Positions 18,108 through 26,829 of a stretch of DNA of 64,000 nt are shown one piece after another; within the stretch, counting starts at the first letter, position 1, and the number at the start of each line of letters is the position of its first letter. This DNA comes from DASXMR01 sp036495525 (lineage in GTDB: Bacteria; Actinomycetota; Actinomycetes; Streptosporangiales; Streptosporangiaceae), in contig DASXMR010000158.1 in assembly GCA_036495525.1 (NCBI GenBank), positions 1 to 64,000 of the forward strand. The letters are read 5' to 3'. A program made the position numbers and the translations under genes. Under the pieces are notes generated by a model that ran no database searches, was not told the origin of the DNA, and saw only the letters and a program-made list of their open reading frames with translations.

Positions 18108-19372
18108 TGAAACTCGCGGTAGTCGGCGGCGGCTCGACCTATACCCCCGAGCTGGTCGATGGAGTCGCCCGGCTGACCGGTGACATCAAGGTCACCGACG
18201 TCGTGCTGGTGGACCCGGACGAGAGCAGGCTGTCGGTGGTCGGCCCGGTCTCGGCCCGGATCATGCGCGCGCAGGGCCACCCGGCGAGGCTGAGCTGGAC
18301 CAGCAGCCTCGACGACGGCCTCGACGGGGCGGGCGCGGTGCTGCTGCAGCTGCGCGTCGGCGGCCAGGCTGCCAGGCACCGCGACGAGACCTGGCCGGTG
18401 GAGTACGGCCGGGTCGGCCAGGAGACCACTGGCGCCGGCGGGCTGGCGAAGGCGCTGCGGACCGTCCCGGTCGTGCTGGATATTGCCGAACGAGCCCGGC
18501 AGCGCGCCGCCGCCGACGCGTGGATCATCGACTTCACCAACCCGGTCGGGATCGTGACCAGGGCACTGCTCGACGCTGGGCATCGCGCGGTCGGACTTTG
18601 CAACGTGGCGATTGGCTTCCAGCGCGGCTTCGCCAGCCTGCTCGGCGTGGCGCCGGAGCAGGTGCAGCTCGACCACGTCGGGCTCAACCACCTGACCTGG
18701 GAGCGCGCCGCGCTGGTCGACGGCGCGGACGTGCTGCCCGGCCTGCTCGAAGAGCACGGCGAGCTGATCGCGGCGCACACCGCCATGCCGCTGTCGGTGA
18801 CCAGGGACGTCGGCGCCGTGCCCTCCTCGTACCTGCGCTATTTCTACGCCCACGACCAGGTCGTCGAGCAGCTGCGCGGCAGCCGCACCAGGGCCGAGCA
18901 GGTCGCCGACCTGGAGCGGCAGCTGCTGGAGATGTACGCCGACCCGGCCCTGGACCGCAAGCCCGACCTGCTCGGCGAGCGTGGCGGCGCGTTCTACTCC
19001 GAGGCGGCGGTCGCGCTGCTCACCTCGCTGGTCAGTGACACCAGGGACGTTCAGGTCGTCAACCTGCGCAACAACGGCACCATGCCGTTCCTCGCCGACG
19101 ACGCGGTGATCGAGGTGCCGGCCGTGATCGGCGCCGGCGGCCCGCAGGCGGTGCCGGTGGCGCCGGTCAGCCCGCTGATGGGCGGGCTGATCGCGCACGT
19201 TTCCGGCTACGAGGAGCTGGCCGTGGACGCGGCGCTGCGCGGCGGCCGCCACCGCGTCGCCACCGCGCTGCTTGCGCACCCGCTCGTCGGCCAGTACGAC
19301 CTGGCCGACCAGCTCGCCGACCGGCTGATCGCTGAGAACCGCCAGTTCCTGCGCTGGGCGGACGGGCAGTGA
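18107..19372 (+). CDS. GH4 NAD-dependent glycosidase, 6-phospho-beta-glucosidase type
   Basis: This cytoplasmic family 4 hydrolase uses NAD+ and a divalent metal to oxidise and cleave its substrate. The N-terminal Rossmann motif VVGGGSTYTPEL is clear. Cys165-Asn166-Val167 matches the CN(V)P metal-site motif of the 6-phospho-beta-glucosidase subgroup, although the following Pro is Ala here; Asn194-His195 in GLNH is the other conserved site. At 421 residues it is full length. Such enzymes normally cleave products of PTS uptake, but here the partner genes are an ABC transporter and kinases. Confidence 0.88.
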   Translation: MKLAVVGGGSTYTPELVDGVARLTGDIKVTDVVLVDPDESRLSVVGPVSARIMRAQGHPARLSWTSSLDDGLDGAGAVLLQLRVGGQAARHRDETWPVEYGRVGQETTGAGGLAKALRTVPVVLDIAERARQRAAADAWIIDFTNPVGIVTRALLDAGHRAVGLCNVAIGFQRGFASLLGVAPEQVQLDHVGLNHLTWERAALVDGADVLPGLLEEHGELIAAHTAMPLSVTRDVGAVPSSYLRYFYAHDQVVEQLRGSRTRAEQVADLERQLLEMYADPALDRKPDLLGERGGAFYSEAAVALLTSLVSDTRDVQVVNLRNNGTMPFLADDAVIEVPAVIGAGGPQAVPVAPVSPLMGGLIAHVSGYEELAVDAALRGGRHRVATALLAHPLVGQYDLADQLADRLIAENRQFLRWADGQ

Positions 19373-20421
19373 GCGCAGGGCTGCCGGCGGTGCTGGCGAT
19401 CGACGGCGGCAACAGCAAGACCGACGTAACGATCGTCGGCAGCGACGGCGTGCTCCTCGCGGAGATCCGCGGGCCGGGAACAAACCCGCAGAACAGCAGT
19501 CTGCCCGAGGCCATGCAGGTGCTGTCCGAGCTGGTCGGTGCCGCAGCGCGGTCGGCCGGGCTGACGATGCCGCCCGGCCAGCGTCCTGGCGAGCAGGGCG
19601 GCAGGGCGGGCTGGCACGGCCTGGTCGCCGCGCACACCTCAGCCTGCATGGCGGGAGCCGACCTGCCGGAAGAGGAAGAGGAACTCACCGCCGCGCTGAC
19701 CGCCATGGGCTGGTCCTCCTCGACGTCGGTGGTCAACGACACGTTCGCGGTCCTGCGCGCCGGGCTGGACGACAGCCAGGGCACTGGCCAGCGCGCGCAC
19801 TGGGGGGTCGCCGTCACCTGCGGGGCCGGCATCAACTGCGTCGGCGTCGGTCCTGACGGGCAGGCCACCCGCTTCCTCGCGCTCGGGCAGCTGTCGGGTG
19901 ACTGGGGCGGCGGCGGAGCACTGGGCGGCGCAGCGCTGTGGTGGGCGATCCGCGCCGAGGACGGCCGCGGACCGCAGACCCAGCTGCGCGAGGCCGTGGC
20001 GAAGTACTTCAGCGTGCCCGAGGTACGTGACGTGGTGATCGGCGTCCACCTCGGCCGGATCCCGCACGAGGACCTGCTCGGGCTGGCCCCGGTGCTGTTC
20101 GAGGTCGCTGACCGAGGCGATCAGGTCGCCAGGAACCTGGTGGCCAGGCTTGCCGAGGAGATATGCGCGATGGCGCTGACCGCGGCCAGGCGGCTGGGCC
20201 TGACCGAGGCGGCGGTGCCGGTTGTCCTCGGCGGCAGCCTGCTGACCGCGGCCAACCCGCTGCTGACCACGCTAATCAACGACAAGCTGGCGGCCGGCGC
20301 GCCCGCCGCCAGGCCCCGGATCGTGTCTGGCCCGCCAGTCGCCGGCGCCGCGCTGCTCGGGCTCGACCACGTGGCGGCGCCGCCCGCCGCCTACAAACGG
20401 CTGCGTTCCGCGTATAACTGA
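19369..20421 (+). CDS. BadF/BadG-type ATPase, N-acetylglucosamine-kinase-like
   Basis: The 350-residue ASKHA-fold protein has the phosphate loop AIDGGNSKTDV, a second phosphate motif TCGAGINCVGV, and an adenosine-binding GGSLLTA segment. The family includes eukaryotic-type GlcNAc kinases and bacterial glucosamine kinases. It overlaps the GH4 gene (GTGA), implying coupled translation. It may phosphorylate the sugar released by GH4 or the imported disaccharide itself; the sequence does not decide between them. Confidence 0.8.
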   Translation: MSAGLPAVLAIDGGNSKTDVTIVGSDGVLLAEIRGPGTNPQNSSLPEAMQVLSELVGAAARSAGLTMPPGQRPGEQGGRAGWHGLVAAHTSACMAGADLPEEEEELTAALTAMGWSSSTSVVNDTFAVLRAGLDDSQGTGQRAHWGVAVTCGAGINCVGVGPDGQATRFLALGQLSGDWGGGGALGGAALWWAIRAEDGRGPQTQLREAVAKYFSVPEVRDVVIGVHLGRIPHEDLLGLAPVLFEVADRGDQVARNLVARLAEEICAMALTAARRLGLTEAAVPVVLGGSLLTAANPLLTTLINDKLAAGAPAARPRIVSGPPVAGAALLGLDHVAAPPAAYKRLRSAYN

Positions 20422-20428
20422 ACCCGAG

Positions 20429-21043
20429 ATGGACGGGCGGCCTGTTGTCTTTGTCGTGTCCGGCCCGAGCGGAGCGGGCAAGGGCACCGCGCTGGAATGG
20501 ATGACCGGGCCAGGCGGGATCAGCCGGGTGCCGACGTACACGACCAGGCCGCCGCGGCCTGGCGAGCGGGACGGCACCGATTATCACTTCGTCAGCGAGC
20601 AGGAGTTCTTCAGCCTGTACCGGCGCGGTGCGATCTTCGAGTACACCAGGACTTACTCCGAGAGCTATTACGGTTCGCCCAGGGCGCTGCTGCAGGACGG
20701 CGGCGAGCTGCAGCTGGCCGCCGAGCTGGACCCCACCGGCTTCGCCCGGGTGCGCGCCGTCTCAGCCCGCCGGGTCGTCGGCATCTTCATCACGACCACG
20801 CGGCCGGCCGACCTGCGCGGCCGGCTGGCGGCCAGGGGCCAGGGCGAGGACACCGCGCGGCGGCTGCAGGTCAGGACCGAGCAGCAGCGGTGGGCCTTGG
20901 TCTACGACTACCTGCTAGTCAACGACGACCGCGAGCAGTTCCTCGCCGACCTGGCAACGGTGGTCGGCAGCGAGCTGATCAGGCTGCGCGGGGCCCGGCA
21001 CCTGGTCAGCATCAGGCATGACAGCGATCCGACGCTCAGCTGA
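20429..21043 (+). CDS. Guanylate-kinase-like P-loop kinase
   Basis: The 204-residue protein opens with a Walker A GPSGAGKGT and has the guanylate-kinase block TTRPPRPGERDGTDYHFVS, plus a later FEYTRTYSESYYGSP segment matching the GMP-binding Glu and Tyr. The Ser-His of the usual S-H-T-T-R nucleobase contact is Thr-Tyr here. It starts seven bases after the BadF gene stops, so it seems part of the sugar operon. The housekeeping gmk of actinobacteria normally sits near rpoZ, so this is probably a paralogue whose acceptor may not be GMP. Confidence 0.75.
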   Translation: MDGRPVVFVVSGPSGAGKGTALEWMTGPGGISRVPTYTTRPPRPGERDGTDYHFVSEQEFFSLYRRGAIFEYTRTYSESYYGSPRALLQDGGELQLAAELDPTGFARVRAVSARRVVGIFITTTRPADLRGRLAARGQGEDTARRLQVRTEQQRWALVYDYLLVNDDREQFLADLATVVGSELIRLRGARHLVSIRHDSDPTLS

Positions 21044-21914
21044 CCCGGTCGGCGGACAGCAGGTAGCAGGCGATTGCCGCGGCCGAGGCCACGTTCAGCG
21101 AGTCCACCCCCGGCCGCATCGGTATCCGGGCCCTGATGTCGGCGGCGTCCTGCCAGCGCGGTGAAAGGCCGCTGCCCTCGGTGCCGAGCAGCAGCGCGAT
21201 CCTGCCTGCGTCCGGCACCTCGGCGATCGGCGCGGCGTCGGCTGCCGGGGTGAGTGCGACCAGGCAGAATCCGGCGGCGGTCAGTGCGGCCAGGCCGCCG
21301 CGCCAGTCGGCCAGCCGCGCATAGGGCACGGCGAGCACGGCGCCCATCGACACCCGCACCGCGCGCCGGTAGAGCGGGTCAGCGCAGCGCGGCGCCAGCA
21401 GCGCGCCGTCGAATCCCAGTGCGGCCGCGCAGCGGAAGATCGCGCCCACGTTCGCGTGGTCGACGATGTCCTCGAGCACCACCACCCGGCGGGCGCCGTC
21501 CAGCACGTCGGCCACCGCGGGCAGCGGTCGCCGGCGCACCGAGGCCAGCGCGCCGCGATGCACGTGATAGCCGGTCAGCCGCTCGGCGACGGCGGCGGCC
21601 ACCACGTAGACCGGCGCCGCGCAGGAGACCGCCAGGTCACCGAGTGCCTCGAGCCGCTCGCTGGTGACCAGCAGCGACCTGACCTGGTAGCGCGCCTCGA
21701 TCGCGCGCCGGATCACCTTCTCGCCCTCGGCGATGAACAGTCCGTGCTCGGACTCCAGGCTGCGGCGCAGCCGCCCGTCGGTCAGGGCGGCATAGTCGGC
21801 CAGCCGCGGGTCGGCCGGGTCGTCGACGGACAGCACTGGTGCCACCACGTCAGTCTGGCCGGCCACGGCGTCAGCACGCTCGTCGCGACTCAGACCGCTC
21901 CGCCGGACCCGCAC
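21036..21914 (-). CDS. SpoU/TrmH-family RNA 2'-O-methyltransferase
   Basis: The protein contains the three SpoU knot motifs: NVGAIFRCAAALG, LLLGTEGSGLS and IPMRPGVDSLNVASAAAIA near the C-terminus. An N-terminal substrate-binding region (FIAEGEKVIRRA) precedes them, as in TsnR/RlmB-like enzymes acting on rRNA or tRNA. The drawn start gives 292 residues; the first ~25 are arginine- and alanine-rich and a later GTG is possible. It converges on the guanylate-kinase-like gene with an 8-bp overlap. The modified nucleotide is not predictable. Confidence 0.85.
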   Translation of the reverse strand: MRVRRSGLSRDERADAVAGQTDVVAPVLSVDDPADPRLADYAALTDGRLRRSLESEHGLFIAEGEKVIRRAIEARYQVRSLLVTSERLEALGDLAVSCAAPVYVVAAAVAERLTGYHVHRGALASVRRRPLPAVADVLDGARRVVVLEDIVDHANVGAIFRCAAALGFDGALLAPRCADPLYRRAVRVSMGAVLAVPYARLADWRGGLAALTAAGFCLVALTPAADAAPIAEVPDAGRIALLLGTEGSGLSPRWQDAADIRARIPMRPGVDSLNVASAAAIACYLLSADRVS

Positions 21915-22044
21915 GCGTTAGCGCCGCAGCGGCGGCGGCGCCGGGAGGCCGGGTGTCGCCCCGGCTCGCGGCTGGCAACGGTCGCGAACGAGCCGCCATC
22001 GCGAGAAAACCGGGCAAGTCAGCCGATCTGCCACCTGCCGTCGA

Positions 22045-22050
22045 TATAGT
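22045..22050 (+). promoter_or_regulatory. Possible -10 box for the VWA protein gene
   Basis: TATAGT is a near-consensus -10 box 54 bases before the start of the VWA protein gene, in otherwise GC-rich DNA. No good -35 is seen. Confidence 0.4.
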
Positions 22051-22103
22051 CGCAGCAGTTCAGGGCAGGGTTCGGGCCGTGCAGGTACGGCCGGGAGTCG
22101 AGG

Positions 22104-23885
22104 GTGGCAATGACGTCACGACGCGCCGCGCGGAGCAGCCGGCCGCGGCGCGGCCGCCGGCGGGTCAGGCCCTGGGCGCTGGTCACGCTCGCCGTCGTCA
22201 TCGCGGCCGGCTTCGTGGCGGCACGCACCGCCCAGGCGCTGATCACCCACGGCACCTGCCGGGACCGGCCGGTCCGCCTCAACGTCGCGGTGACCGCCGA
22301 CCTGGCGCCAGCCGTCTCGAAAGTCGCGGCCGTGTTCAACCAGCAGCGGCACCAGGTCACCGGGCACTGCGCCCAGGTCATGATCATCCCTGGCCAGCCA
22401 GCTGCCCAGGCCGCGCAGCTCAGCGGCCAGCCGGCGGCCGGCCGGGGCCAGCCAGGCATCGCCGCCTGGATTCCCGACTCCAGTCTCTGGGTAGACGCTG
22501 CCCGCAGTTCCCCGGCAGGCGCCAGGACCGTGCGCCCCACGGGCGTGGGAGTTGCGCTGTCCCCGCTGATGATCGTGATGCCGGCCCGGGCGGCGGCGAG
22601 CGTGCCGGCCTTCGGCCCGTCGGTCGGCTGGAGCTTCCTGCTGCCGCCCTCGGTCGGCGGCCCGGCAGCCTCACTCGGCATCCGGGTGGACCTGCCTGAT
22701 CCATCGCAGAGCGCCGCCGGGCTGGCGACGCTCGTGCAGGTCGGCCGGCTGCTGGGCGCCAGCGGCCCGGCCAGGACCAGCTTCACCAAGTTCGTTTTCA
22801 GCACGGAAGTGACGTCGTCCTTCGACGACCCCGCCGCGCTCTCGGCGCTGACCCGGCTGGCCGAGCCCCCGCTGAACGGGCGGCCGGTGACGGTGGCGTC
22901 GGAGCAGGCGGTGATCCGCTATGACCAGTCCAGCCCGCGGCAGCCGCTGGCGGCGCGTTATCCCTCGTCGGCCAGCGAGCAGCTCGGCAGCCCGGTGCTC
23001 AACTATCCCTACGTGCTGACCAGCACCAATCCGGTGCAGCTGCAGGTGGCGCGGCTCTTCGAAAACGCGCTGCAGCAGCCGTACGCGGCCGCCGTGGTGC
23101 GCTTCGACGGGTTCCGCTCGGCCAGCGGCGAGACCGACGCCGTGCCCCGCGCCTTCGGGCTGAACACCCAGCCGCTGCAGCTGGCCGCGCCGGCCACCGC
23201 GGCAGAGGTGAGCAGTACCAGGTCGGCCTGGCAGCGGCTCGCGATCGGTTCCCGCGACCTTGCCCTGGTCGACGTGTCGGACGCCATGCAGCGGCCGGCC
23301 GGCTTCGGCGGCCTGACCCTCGAGCAGGAGCTCAGCCAGACCGCGGGACTCGGGCTGGCGCTGTTCCCTGACAGCACGGCGCTCGGCCTGTGGCAGGCGG
23401 CGACGCGCCTGCCAGGCGGTAAGGAATACCAGCAGCTCGCGCCCGTGCAACCGCTGCCAGCCGAAGTCGGGCTCGTCAGCCACCGGCAGCAGCTACAGCA
23501 GATACTGCAGCAGCTACGGCCGCGGCAGGGCAGCGGCCTGGCGCTGCACGACGCGATCCTGGCCGCATACCGGCACATGGTCAGCAGCTATCAGCCACGC
23601 GACGTCAACGCTGTCCTGGTGCTGACCTCGGGCGTCGACTCAGACAGCCACGACCTGCCGCTGGCCAGCCTGCTCAGCCGGATCCGAGCACTGCAGTCGC
23701 CGCGCAAGCGAGTCGAGATCGTGGCCATCATGTTCGGCCGGGCCGGTGACTACGCTGCGCTGCGGCAGATCAGCGAGGCCACCGGCGGCAGCGCCTACCA
23801 GATCAGCAACCCGCAGCAGATCGGCAAGGTGTTCTTCAAGGCAGTCGCCAACCGGCTGTGCGAACCGGATTGCGCCACGCCGTGA
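22104..23885 (+). CDS. Membrane-anchored solute-binding-like protein with VWA domain
   Basis: The 593-residue protein has a very basic N-terminus, one membrane segment at about 25-45, a periplasmic-binding-like region at about 55-350 and a C-terminal von Willebrand A-like domain with a Rossmann pattern (VNAVLVLTSGVDSD, VEIVAIMFG). The MIDAS-like motif is DVSDAM where DxSxS is expected, so the second Ser is lost and metal binding is doubtful. GTG 22104 and ATG 22110 are both usable starts. Strong terminators follow. Similar extracytoplasmic VWA proteins occur in many actinomycetes with unknown roles. Confidence 0.72.
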   Translation: MAMTSRRAARSSRPRRGRRRVRPWALVTLAVVIAAGFVAARTAQALITHGTCRDRPVRLNVAVTADLAPAVSKVAAVFNQQRHQVTGHCAQVMIIPGQPAAQAAQLSGQPAAGRGQPGIAAWIPDSSLWVDAARSSPAGARTVRPTGVGVALSPLMIVMPARAAASVPAFGPSVGWSFLLPPSVGGPAASLGIRVDLPDPSQSAAGLATLVQVGRLLGASGPARTSFTKFVFSTEVTSSFDDPAALSALTRLAEPPLNGRPVTVASEQAVIRYDQSSPRQPLAARYPSSASEQLGSPVLNYPYVLTSTNPVQLQVARLFENALQQPYAAAVVRFDGFRSASGETDAVPRAFGLNTQPLQLAAPATAAEVSSTRSAWQRLAIGSRDLALVDVSDAMQRPAGFGGLTLEQELSQTAGLGLALFPDSTALGLWQAATRLPGGKEYQQLAPVQPLPAEVGLVSHRQQLQQILQQLRPRQGSGLALHDAILAAYRHMVSSYQPRDVNAVLVLTSGVDSDSHDLPLASLLSRIRALQSPRKRVEIVAIMFGRAGDYAALRQISEATGGSAYQISNPQQIGKVFFKAVANRLCEPDCATP

Positions 23886-24023
23886 CCGGCCGGCGACGCG
23901 CTGAAACGACGGTGGCTGCCCGGCCAGGCCAGGGACGGCCGCGGTAGCGAGAGCAGCTTCAAGCTCGCGAGTTTCTTCGCCAAATCTTGTGAACCTGCCT
24001 GGCGGGCGGCGCGTCCTCTCTAT

Positions 24024-24054
24024 GAGGCCCGGCGAGAGCGGGGCGCCGGGCCTC
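24024..24054 (+). terminator. Hairpin after the VWA gene
   Basis: The arms GAGGCCCGGCG and CGCCGGGCCTC are 11-bp perfect complements around a 9-base loop. Confidence 0.6.
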
Positions 24055-24057
24055 ACT

Positions 24058-24089
24058 CTGAGCCCCGAGGCACGCGCCTCGGGGCTCAG
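24058..24089 (+). terminator. Strong rho-independent terminator
   Basis: A perfect 14-bp stem (CTGAGCCCCGAGGC with GCCTCGGGGCTCAG) closes on a four-base loop and is followed by ATTTTG. It directly follows a second hairpin. Confidence 0.8.
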
Positions 24090-24260
24090 ATTTTGCCTTC
24101 AGCTCCCTGGCCGGCCGCCAGAAAAGGCCAATCGCGGTCGGCTTGCCTGATCGCAGGCAGGAAGAGCAGCCCGGGGTATGGACTATTGGCCCGCCCTGAC
24201 GTAGGTAGGTAACGGGGGCAATCACAAAACTGGAGGTCGGGCCGTATAGGGAGGGGCGCC

Positions 24261-25076
24261 GTGAGCAACGCGTGGATGCCGCTGGCCAGATACATCGAGG
24301 CGGCGGCAGACGGCGGCCCGCTGCGCGGAGGCGCCCCAAGGGTGGTCTGGCAGTCGCTGAGCGCCGACTCGCGGGCGGTGTCCGCCAGGTCGGCCGCGCA
24401 GCGCCTCGATCAGCTTGGCCGGCCGAGTCACCTGGTATGGAACCCGCTGACGGGTGAGACGGTGCAGCTGATCCCCATCGTCCGCGCGGCGCGCTCGCTC
24501 GGCTGCCCCGAGGGCCTGGAACCACCTGGCCCGGTCGGGCACGTGGACGCGGTACCGCCAGCCGGGCACCCAGAACCGCCGCCTGCCGTGGCCGACGGCT
24601 ATCTCGCCCCGGTGAATGCCGAGGGCAGGTTGTGCGTCCAGATCAGCGTCGTCGCATTTCCGTGGGAGCCGTTCACCGACGGGCCGATGACGGGGCTGCA
24701 GCCGATCCTGCGCTGGCTGGATTCCTGGGGCATCCAGCGGCAATGGCCGGCCGGCCAGCCGGCCCCATTCCCGCACGGGCATCCAGCTTGCGGCAGCAAC
24801 AGGGCCTGGTCGAAGGGCGGGCACTTCGGCGCGTCCCAGGTGCCCGGCTGGACGGCGGCCGGGCCTGGCGCCATCGACGTGGACCTGCTGCGCGGCCGGA
24901 CTGCCGCGCCGGCCGCCGCGCTGGCCAGTGCCCGCGGCGGCACCGGGCACCCGGCAGGCGCACCCGGCTACCTGACGGCCACGGCCGATGCTGGCCGGCC
25001 GGGAATGGGCCTGCCGGAGCTGGATAGCATCCTGCCCGCCGCGGCCGCATCGGCCGCGCTGTCCAGGGCCGGCTGA
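24261..25076 (+). CDS. Amidase-like protein (possible N-acetylmuramoyl-alanine amidase fold)
   Basis: The 271-residue protein begins at GTG with a GGGAGGGG ribosome binding site. The order of a WNPLTGE motif, an ISVVAFPWEPFT strand, a LDSWGI helix, then a GHFGASQVPG segment and PGAIDVDLL resembles peptidoglycan-amidase-like proteins in actinomycetes and their phages, where a late His and Pro-Gly belong to the active site. There is no signal peptide, so it may be released by lysis or be a degenerate relative. The last 36 codons overlap the MocR gene on the other strand. Function is tentative. Confidence 0.6.
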   Translation: MSNAWMPLARYIEAAADGGPLRGGAPRVVWQSLSADSRAVSARSAAQRLDQLGRPSHLVWNPLTGETVQLIPIVRAARSLGCPEGLEPPGPVGHVDAVPPAGHPEPPPAVADGYLAPVNAEGRLCVQISVVAFPWEPFTDGPMTGLQPILRWLDSWGIQRQWPAGQPAPFPHGHPACGSNRAWSKGGHFGASQVPGWTAAGPGAIDVDLLRGRTAAPAAALASARGGTGHPAGAPGYLTATADAGRPGMGLPELDSILPAAAASAALSRAG

Positions 25077-26728
25077 GCGACGCCGGCCTCGGCGAGGATG
25101 CCGGCGAGCACGTCGCAGCCGCGGCTGACCTGGCTGACGGACGCGCCGCCGTAGCCCAGCACCAGGCCTTCCCGGCTGGGCGGGCCGGCGAAATAGCGTT
25201 CCAGGGTAAATACGGCCACGCCCGAGCTGCGCGCCTGCGCCGCGACCCGGTCAGCGGTCCCCGGCGGCAGCTCAAGCACCACGTGCAGGCCGGCGGTGTC
25301 GCCGAGCAGCCGGGGCCAGCCAGCCGATGCGTCCGGGCTGAGCCGAGCCGGGCTCAGCGACTCGACGATGACGGCGCGGCGGCGCGCGTACTCGCGCCGC
25401 ATCCGGCGCACGTGCCGGTCCAGCTCACCGCCGCCGAGCAGGGCGCCGAACGCGTGCTGCGCGGCATCGCTGACCCGCTCGCCGAGGCTGGCACCGGCTG
25501 CCGCGATCCTGGCAGCCAGCCGCGGCGTGGCCACCAGCCAGCCGACGCCGAGCGCGGGAGTCAGCGTCTTGGAGGTGGTGCCCAGGTAGACCACCACCTC
25601 CGGGTCGAGCCCGAACAGGGCGGGTAGCGGCGCCACGTCGTAACGGAACTCGCTGTCGTAGTCGTCCTCGACGATCAGGGCACCCGCCGACCTGGCCCAG
25701 CCGATCAGCGCCTGGCGGCGCGGCACAGAGAGCCGGCCGCCAAGCGGATACTGGTGCGCCGGGGTCACGTAGGCCAGTGCGGCGCGGTCCGGCAGGTCGC
25801 CGACCACCAGCCCGTGCTCGTCCGCCCGGCAGGGCATCACCACAGCGCCCTGCGCGGCGAAGACCGCGCGCGCGGCCGGGTAACCAGGCTCCTCCACCAC
25901 GACCACGTCGCCGGGCTGCAGCAGGGTCACCGCGAGCAGGCGCAAGCTCGACGCCACGCCGCGGGTAATGACAACCTGGCCGGGGTCACAGCGGATGCCG
26001 CGGCTGCGCCGCAGCTGGCCGGCCACGGCGGTGCGCAGCGCCGGCCGGCCGGCCGGCGGCTGCTCGGCAGGCGGCGGCTGCCGCCCAGCGAACCGCCACG
26101 CACGGCGCCACGCTTGCTGGCTGATTCCGCTGGCCCACGGGATTCCCGGCCGAAGCTCGATCAGCGAGCTCGGATCCGCCGGCTGGCTGGCCACCAGCCC
26201 GGCTCGCCGGTCCGGCGGCCGGCCGTCCGGCGGCAGCGCGGGATCCTCGCGATGGTCCGCGTCCAGGCCACCCTGGTGACCAAGTCCGGCAGCACCCGGC
26301 GGTACCGGCTGACCCGGCCGAACGGGCCGGCCCGCCAGCAAAGGCCGGACTGGCAGGCCAGGCTCGGCCGGCCCGGCCGGCCGGAACCCTGGCCGCGTGG
26401 TGGCCGGCCGCGGTTCCCCGGCCAGCGGATGGCCTGCCGCCTGGCCGGCCTGCGCGGACGCCCCGGCGGCGACGAAGGTCCCTGACCCATGCCGGCCGTC
26501 CAGCCAGCCTTCCGCGTACAGCTGCGCGTACGCGCTGGTCACGACCGTGCGGCTGACCCTCAGGGCGGAGGCCAGCGCCCGGCTCGACGCGATCCGGTCG
26601 CCGGTGCCGAGGCGGCCGTCGGCCATCGCCTCGCGCAGCTCGGCGGCGATCTGAAGGGTCAGCGGAACGGGACTGGCGCGGTCGATGACGAGTGGCAGGT
26701 CAGTGCTCGTTCTGCCTGAAGTGGTCAT
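24968..26728 (-). CDS. MocR/PdxR-type GntR regulator with aminotransferase domain
   Basis: The 586-residue regulator has a GntR winged helix at about 15-85 (SRALASALRVSRTVVTSAYAQL), a long Pro/Gly/Arg-rich linker, and a fold-type I aminotransferase domain. The PLP lysine is in GTTSKTLTPALGVGW, and the Asp that contacts the pyridine ring is in EDDYDSEF. Such proteins sense PLP or amino compounds and usually regulate a divergent neighbour, here a split-barrel flavin protein. The ATG has a GAGG site seven bases upstream. The last ~38 residues extend past the usual family end and overlap the convergent gene. Confidence 0.88.
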   Translation of the reverse strand: MTTSGRTSTDLPLVIDRASPVPLTLQIAAELREAMADGRLGTGDRIASSRALASALRVSRTVVTSAYAQLYAEGWLDGRHGSGTFVAAGASAQAGQAAGHPLAGEPRPATTRPGFRPAGPAEPGLPVRPLLAGRPVRPGQPVPPGAAGLGHQGGLDADHREDPALPPDGRPPDRRAGLVASQPADPSSLIELRPGIPWASGISQQAWRRAWRFAGRQPPPAEQPPAGRPALRTAVAGQLRRSRGIRCDPGQVVITRGVASSLRLLAVTLLQPGDVVVVEEPGYPAARAVFAAQGAVVMPCRADEHGLVVGDLPDRAALAYVTPAHQYPLGGRLSVPRRQALIGWARSAGALIVEDDYDSEFRYDVAPLPALFGLDPEVVVYLGTTSKTLTPALGVGWLVATPRLAARIAAAGASLGERVSDAAQHAFGALLGGGELDRHVRRMRREYARRRAVIVESLSPARLSPDASAGWPRLLGDTAGLHVVLELPPGTADRVAAQARSSGVAVFTLERYFAGPPSREGLVLGYGGASVSQVSRGCDVLAGILAEAGVAQPALDSAADAAAAGRMLSSSGRPIPGRPASAVAVR

Positions 26729-26741
26729 TTAAAATCCTCAG

Positions 26742-26769
26742 CAAGTGGCCCTGTCCGCCAGTCCACTTG
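26742..26769. promoter_or_regulatory. Inverted repeat in the MocR intergenic region
   Basis: CAAGTGG (26742-26748) and CCACTTG (26763-26769) are perfect complements 14 bases apart, midway between the divergent MocR and split-barrel genes. It is the likely MocR binding site. Confidence 0.6.
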
Positions 26770-26829
26770 TAGCTTACCCTCGGACGTGGCCGGTCAGCAG
26801 CCGGCGCCACGTCTCATGGCAGGGAGATC

